The position numbers and the translations under genes were made by a program. From Candidatus Zixiibacteriota bacterium (GTDB lineage: Bacteria > Zixibacteria > MSB-5A5 > GN15 > FEB-12): 64,000 nucleotides of DNA. Below, piece after piece: positions 61,634 to 64,000 of this stretch. The notes under the pieces were generated by a model. That model saw only the letters and a list, made by a program, of their open reading frames with translations. It was not told where the DNA came from and searched no databases. The stretch is from positions 1,226,252 through 1,290,251 of the forward strand of contig DAOSXA010000002.1 in assembly GCA_035380245.1 (NCBI GenBank), written 5' to 3'. How positions within the stretch are numbered: the first letter of the stretch is position 1; each line of letters begins with the position of its first letter.

Positions 61634-61661
61634 AATATAGAAAAAATTTTAATCCTGTCAA
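61634..61661 (-). promoter_or_regulatory. strong predicted promoter of the micro-gene
   Basis: On the minus strand TTGACA (61656-61661), 16 bp, TATATT (61634-61639). Both boxes are close to the sigma-70 consensus. Confidence 0.75.
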
Positions 61662-61789
61662 AACATTTTTTAGGGTCGAGATGGAATTTGTGATGAATGA
61701 GGGCATTAAGATCGAGTTACTGACGGTCACTCATTATAGGCTCGTAGGTCTGGTCCCGGAGAGAACAACGTTTTCGACAGCGCACTCAC

Positions 61790-62030
61790 GAACGTCATTC
61801 CTGCGAAAGGGATTGTTGGCAAACCTCAATCGCGGCGGAGGCAAGCCCCGCCGCTACGCGTTGAAGAACCTTAACCTCGCGTAGCGGGCGGCCTTGTATC
61901 GTCCGCATTTATGAACATGGTCTGCAGAATATCCGCACATCCACGCATGTGACTTTTGCAACAGCCCTCAAGGAGCTGGCCACACAGCCGTCAATTGAAA
62001 GGGCAGGCTCGAAGACGGGCCTGCCCTATG
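61790..62030. repeat. composite repeat copy 3 and TCGAAGACGG hairpin copy
   Basis: It begins with 'CCTGCGAAAGGGATTGTTGG', continues as the composite repeat (61810-61963) with the GCGGCGG / CCGCCGC hairpin and the CTACGCG / CGCGTAG pair, and ends with the hairpin GGGCAGGC-TCGAAGACGG-GCCTGCCC at 62001-62026. With the micro-gene this accounts for most of the 713-bp gap. Confidence 0.85.
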
Positions 62031-62054
62031 GGTTCAGCGACAGAGTCTCGATGT

Positions 62055-63515
62055 CTACGGGCAGGGAAGCGGTGGTGTGCTCTCCTGGAACATGTATGAG
62101 ATCAACGCGACCAGATCAGCGATATCAACACTGTAATCACCGTTGATGTCCAACTCCAGCAGGCATTGTGGCGCCGGCCCACCATTGAAGGCCCATTCAA
62201 CCCAGAAGACTATATCCGATATCGAAAGCTGGTTATCATGGTCGGCATCGCCGCGAAGCTCGCAGCAGCAGGCGTCACCTATCCCGTCACCATTGCTGTC
62301 CTCCTGTCCCGGATTGGCAATATAGGGGCAGTTATCCTCAGGGCAGAGATCCTCTTCATAGCCGGGATCACCAAAACCATCCCGATCACGATCGTGACAA
62401 TTGTCACACGCATCACCGACGCCGTCACCGTCGGAATCAGCCTGATCCGGATTATAAACCTGAGGGCAGTTGTCTCTGTTGCACGTCACGGGATATGCAC
62501 TCCCGTAGCCATAACCGTCGCCGTCTTCATCCACACAGTGATCACAGACATCAGCGATATCGTCGTTATCCACATCCGCTTGATCCGGATTGTAAATATC
62601 GGGGCAATTGTCCTCGGGACACTGGTTGTCAAAACCGGGATCGCCGTAGCCATCACCGTCGGTGTCGGTACATTCATCGCAGGCATCGCCGATGCCGTCG
62701 CCGTCGTAGTCAGCCTGGTCGACGTTGGCCAGATCGGGGCAGTTGTCAGTCGGGCATTCGTTGTCGTAACCGGGATTGCCGTAACCGTCGAGGTCCGTAT
62801 CGGTGCAATTATCGCACGCATCCCCGATACCATCGTTGTCGATATCGGCCTGGTCGGCATTGGCGACCGACAAGCAGTTATCCAGGTAATCGGCGACGCC
62901 GTCACCGTCGAGGTCCAGCGGTTGAGTATCCGAACCGGCGACAATACCACAATACGGTCCGCCCCAGGCCGGAGTTATCTGCTCAGAGTTATCGTTGATC
63001 CAAATCCAGCGATTAGAGGGTCGGAAAAAACAAGAGTCAATGCAGATGCGTTTGCCGTAGTCCTCCTCGCTCAACGGTCCGAGACGAATCGCGAGTGAAA
63101 CATCATCGAAACCGGCCGGGATGCCCTCACCGACCATAACCATACCGGCACAGGAAACGGTATCGGAGCCGTTGCCGGGCCATTTGAAGAGAAAGACACC
63201 AAGATCGAGCATAGCACCGCCGAGTTCACCCACGGTGTCGATCTCGGAGGTAGTCCAGGAAGCGCCATCGGGCGAATAGATACGATAACCGTTAACGATT
63301 CCTCCAATGGATTCAGAGCCGGTCGTATAACGGAAATAGAAACTTACGGTCGTATCGACCTGCAATATGTTGTCGTAGATTACACCATCAAAATGATCGA
63401 GGGTGATGGTTTGTCCGGCTGTCGTGATTGGGATAAGAAACAACAGCAGCAGCGCCGTCAGGATTGAATGTCTCGTCATAGCAGTATCTCCCCTTTCGAA
63501 AATACTTAGAATCAC
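62055..63515 (-). CDS. secreted protein with TSP3 calcium repeats and dockerin
   Basis: The 486-aa protein has a signal peptide (about residues 12-33). Its N-terminal module (about 35-195) is the same type as in the giant 35100 protein, with 'ITLDHFDGVI', 'GYRIYSPDGASW', 'GIPAGFDDVSLAIRLGPLS' and a 'CIDSCFFRPSNRW' block. About seven TSP3 repeats follow (DSDGDGVGDACDNC and similar). The lead-in CCCELRGD and a dockerin with two calcium loops end the chain. A consensus promoter lies upstream. The function is unknown, probably structural on the surface. Confidence 0.82.
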   Translation of the reverse strand: MILSIFERGDTAMTRHSILTALLLLFLIPITTAGQTITLDHFDGVIYDNILQVDTTVSFYFRYTTGSESIGGIVNGYRIYSPDGASWTTSEIDTVGELGGAMLDLGVFLFKWPGNGSDTVSCAGMVMVGEGIPAGFDDVSLAIRLGPLSEEDYGKRICIDSCFFRPSNRWIWINDNSEQITPAWGGPYCGIVAGSDTQPLDLDGDGVADYLDNCLSVANADQADIDNDGIGDACDNCTDTDLDGYGNPGYDNECPTDNCPDLANVDQADYDGDGIGDACDECTDTDGDGYGDPGFDNQCPEDNCPDIYNPDQADVDNDDIADVCDHCVDEDGDGYGYGSAYPVTCNRDNCPQVYNPDQADSDGDGVGDACDNCHDRDRDGFGDPGYEEDLCPEDNCPYIANPGQEDSNGDGIGDACCCELRGDADHDNQLSISDIVFWVEWAFNGGPAPQCLLELDINGDYSVDIADLVALISYMFQESTPPLPCP

Positions 63516-63560
63516 CTCTCTAAGTAGAAGACGAAAGATGTCCCTACATTTGTTAATTTA

Positions 63561-63589
63561 ATAATAACCGAGATAGACAATTCTGTCAA
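63561..63589 (-). promoter_or_regulatory. predicted promoter of the 62055 gene
   Basis: On the minus strand TTGACA (63584-63589), 17 bp, TATTAT (63561-63566). Confidence 0.7.
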
Positions 63590-63619
63590 TGCGCAATGTG
63601 TAACATAAACGACAAGAAG

Positions 63620-64000
63620 TATCGCGATGCCCAATTCCACCCGAGGGGAAGGGCACCGGCTGAGGTTACTCCCACCGTAGCGCAGATCCGTCTTCGAATC
63701 TGCCTGTTCACGTTTACCCACAGCCTCGAATTGTTTTCCCATGCTGAAAACGCGGGTTCGAAGACGAACCCGCGCTACGGGCTATCTGATTGGTGGGCGG
63801 CAGACGTCTCGTCTGCCCCTGCAGCAGCACACCCCGGAGAACGTCTTTCCCGCGAAAGGGATTGTTGACAAACCTATAAACAAACCCAGCTGCTCCGCGT
63901 TACAGTCAATCGTCGAAACTTCGCTTCGCAATCCCCAATTCCACCCGAGGGGTGGAGCACCAAGACTATGATCGTCGGGTTTCTACGTTCACGGGGCTTC
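63620..64000. repeat. repeat mosaic at the right edge
   Basis: In order: 'CCACCCGAGGGG' (about 63638), a TCGAAGACGG hairpin on the minus strand (63681-63704), one on the plus strand with arms CGCGGGT / ACCCGCG (63751-63775), GGGCGGCAGACG / CGTCTGCCCC (63794-63818), 'CCCGCGAAAGGGATTGTTGAC' start with a degraded composite repeat (about 63850-63905), and 'CCACCCGAGGGGTGG' (63944-63958). No gene is seen. Confidence 0.8.

Noticed and set aside
62480..63000. Long open frames on the plus strand opposite TSP3 repeats, rich in Val/Ile or Arg
   Set aside because: They are shadows of the Asp/Gly/Cys-rich minus-strand gene and have no ribosome site or family.
63596..63971. Two plus-strand ORFs at the right edge
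   Set aside because: They run through the repeat hairpins; repeat-derived translations are not protein-like.

Overview
The window looks like a chromosome segment of an uncultured diderm of the FCB group, most likely a Candidatus Zixibacteria-type sulfate or sulfite reducer. The evidence is a reductive dsr cluster, several secreted proteins that carry dockerins and thrombospondin type-3 calcium repeats, two proteins ending in a type IX-like sorting tail around 'NYPNPFNPTT', an LpxH homologue, and many lipoproteins. The taxon is inferred from gene content. Promoters across the window share one layout, TTGACA-like, 16-18 bp, then TATATT-like.

Layout. 1-6.9 kb holds dissimilatory sulfur metabolism on the minus strand: qmoA-qmoB, then dsrA-dsrB-dsrD and the start of dsrN. 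No qmoC follows qmoB. Both transcription units have a Rex-like palindrome exactly 11 nt past the -10 box. 7-13.8 kb holds secreted and envelope proteins: a dockerin protein, lipoproteins, an ankyrin protein with a dead metallo-beta-lactamase-like tail, and a CPA2 antiporter. 14-18.7 kb is a plus-strand run of holA, an ECF sigma/anti-sigma pair, and PspC and LiaF-like membrane proteins. 18.8-31.9 kb is rich in exported proteins (Big_5 lipoprotein, C25 gingipain-like protease, SGNH-like dockerin protein, PDZ protein, DNRLRE lipoprotein), with diaminopropionate ammonia-lyase and a beta-CASP nuclease among them. 32.2-39.6 kb has tRNA-Arg(ACG), a PP2C phosphatase and two large T9SS-tailed proteins, one with a cohesin-like domain. 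39.6-57.6 kb is mainly housekeeping: VanZ-like protein, K+ channel, tilS-hpt-ftsH-folE, lpxH, purL, nth-prmC-prfA, DUF1385, rpmE, a SemiSWEET, and a second ECF sigma/anti-sigma pair. 57.7-61.3 kb encodes a heterodimeric ABC exporter. 62-63.5 kb encodes another TSP3-dockerin protein.

Connections. The four dockerin proteins and the cohesin-like giant suggest a calcium-dependent cell-surface assembly. Gaps between genes carry a mosaic of short hairpin repeats. One of these (loop TCGAAGACGG) occurs six times with different but still complementary arms, which points to a conserved structure. A 25-codon micro-gene with its own promoter, Shine-Dalgarno and terminator lies upstream of the ABC genes.
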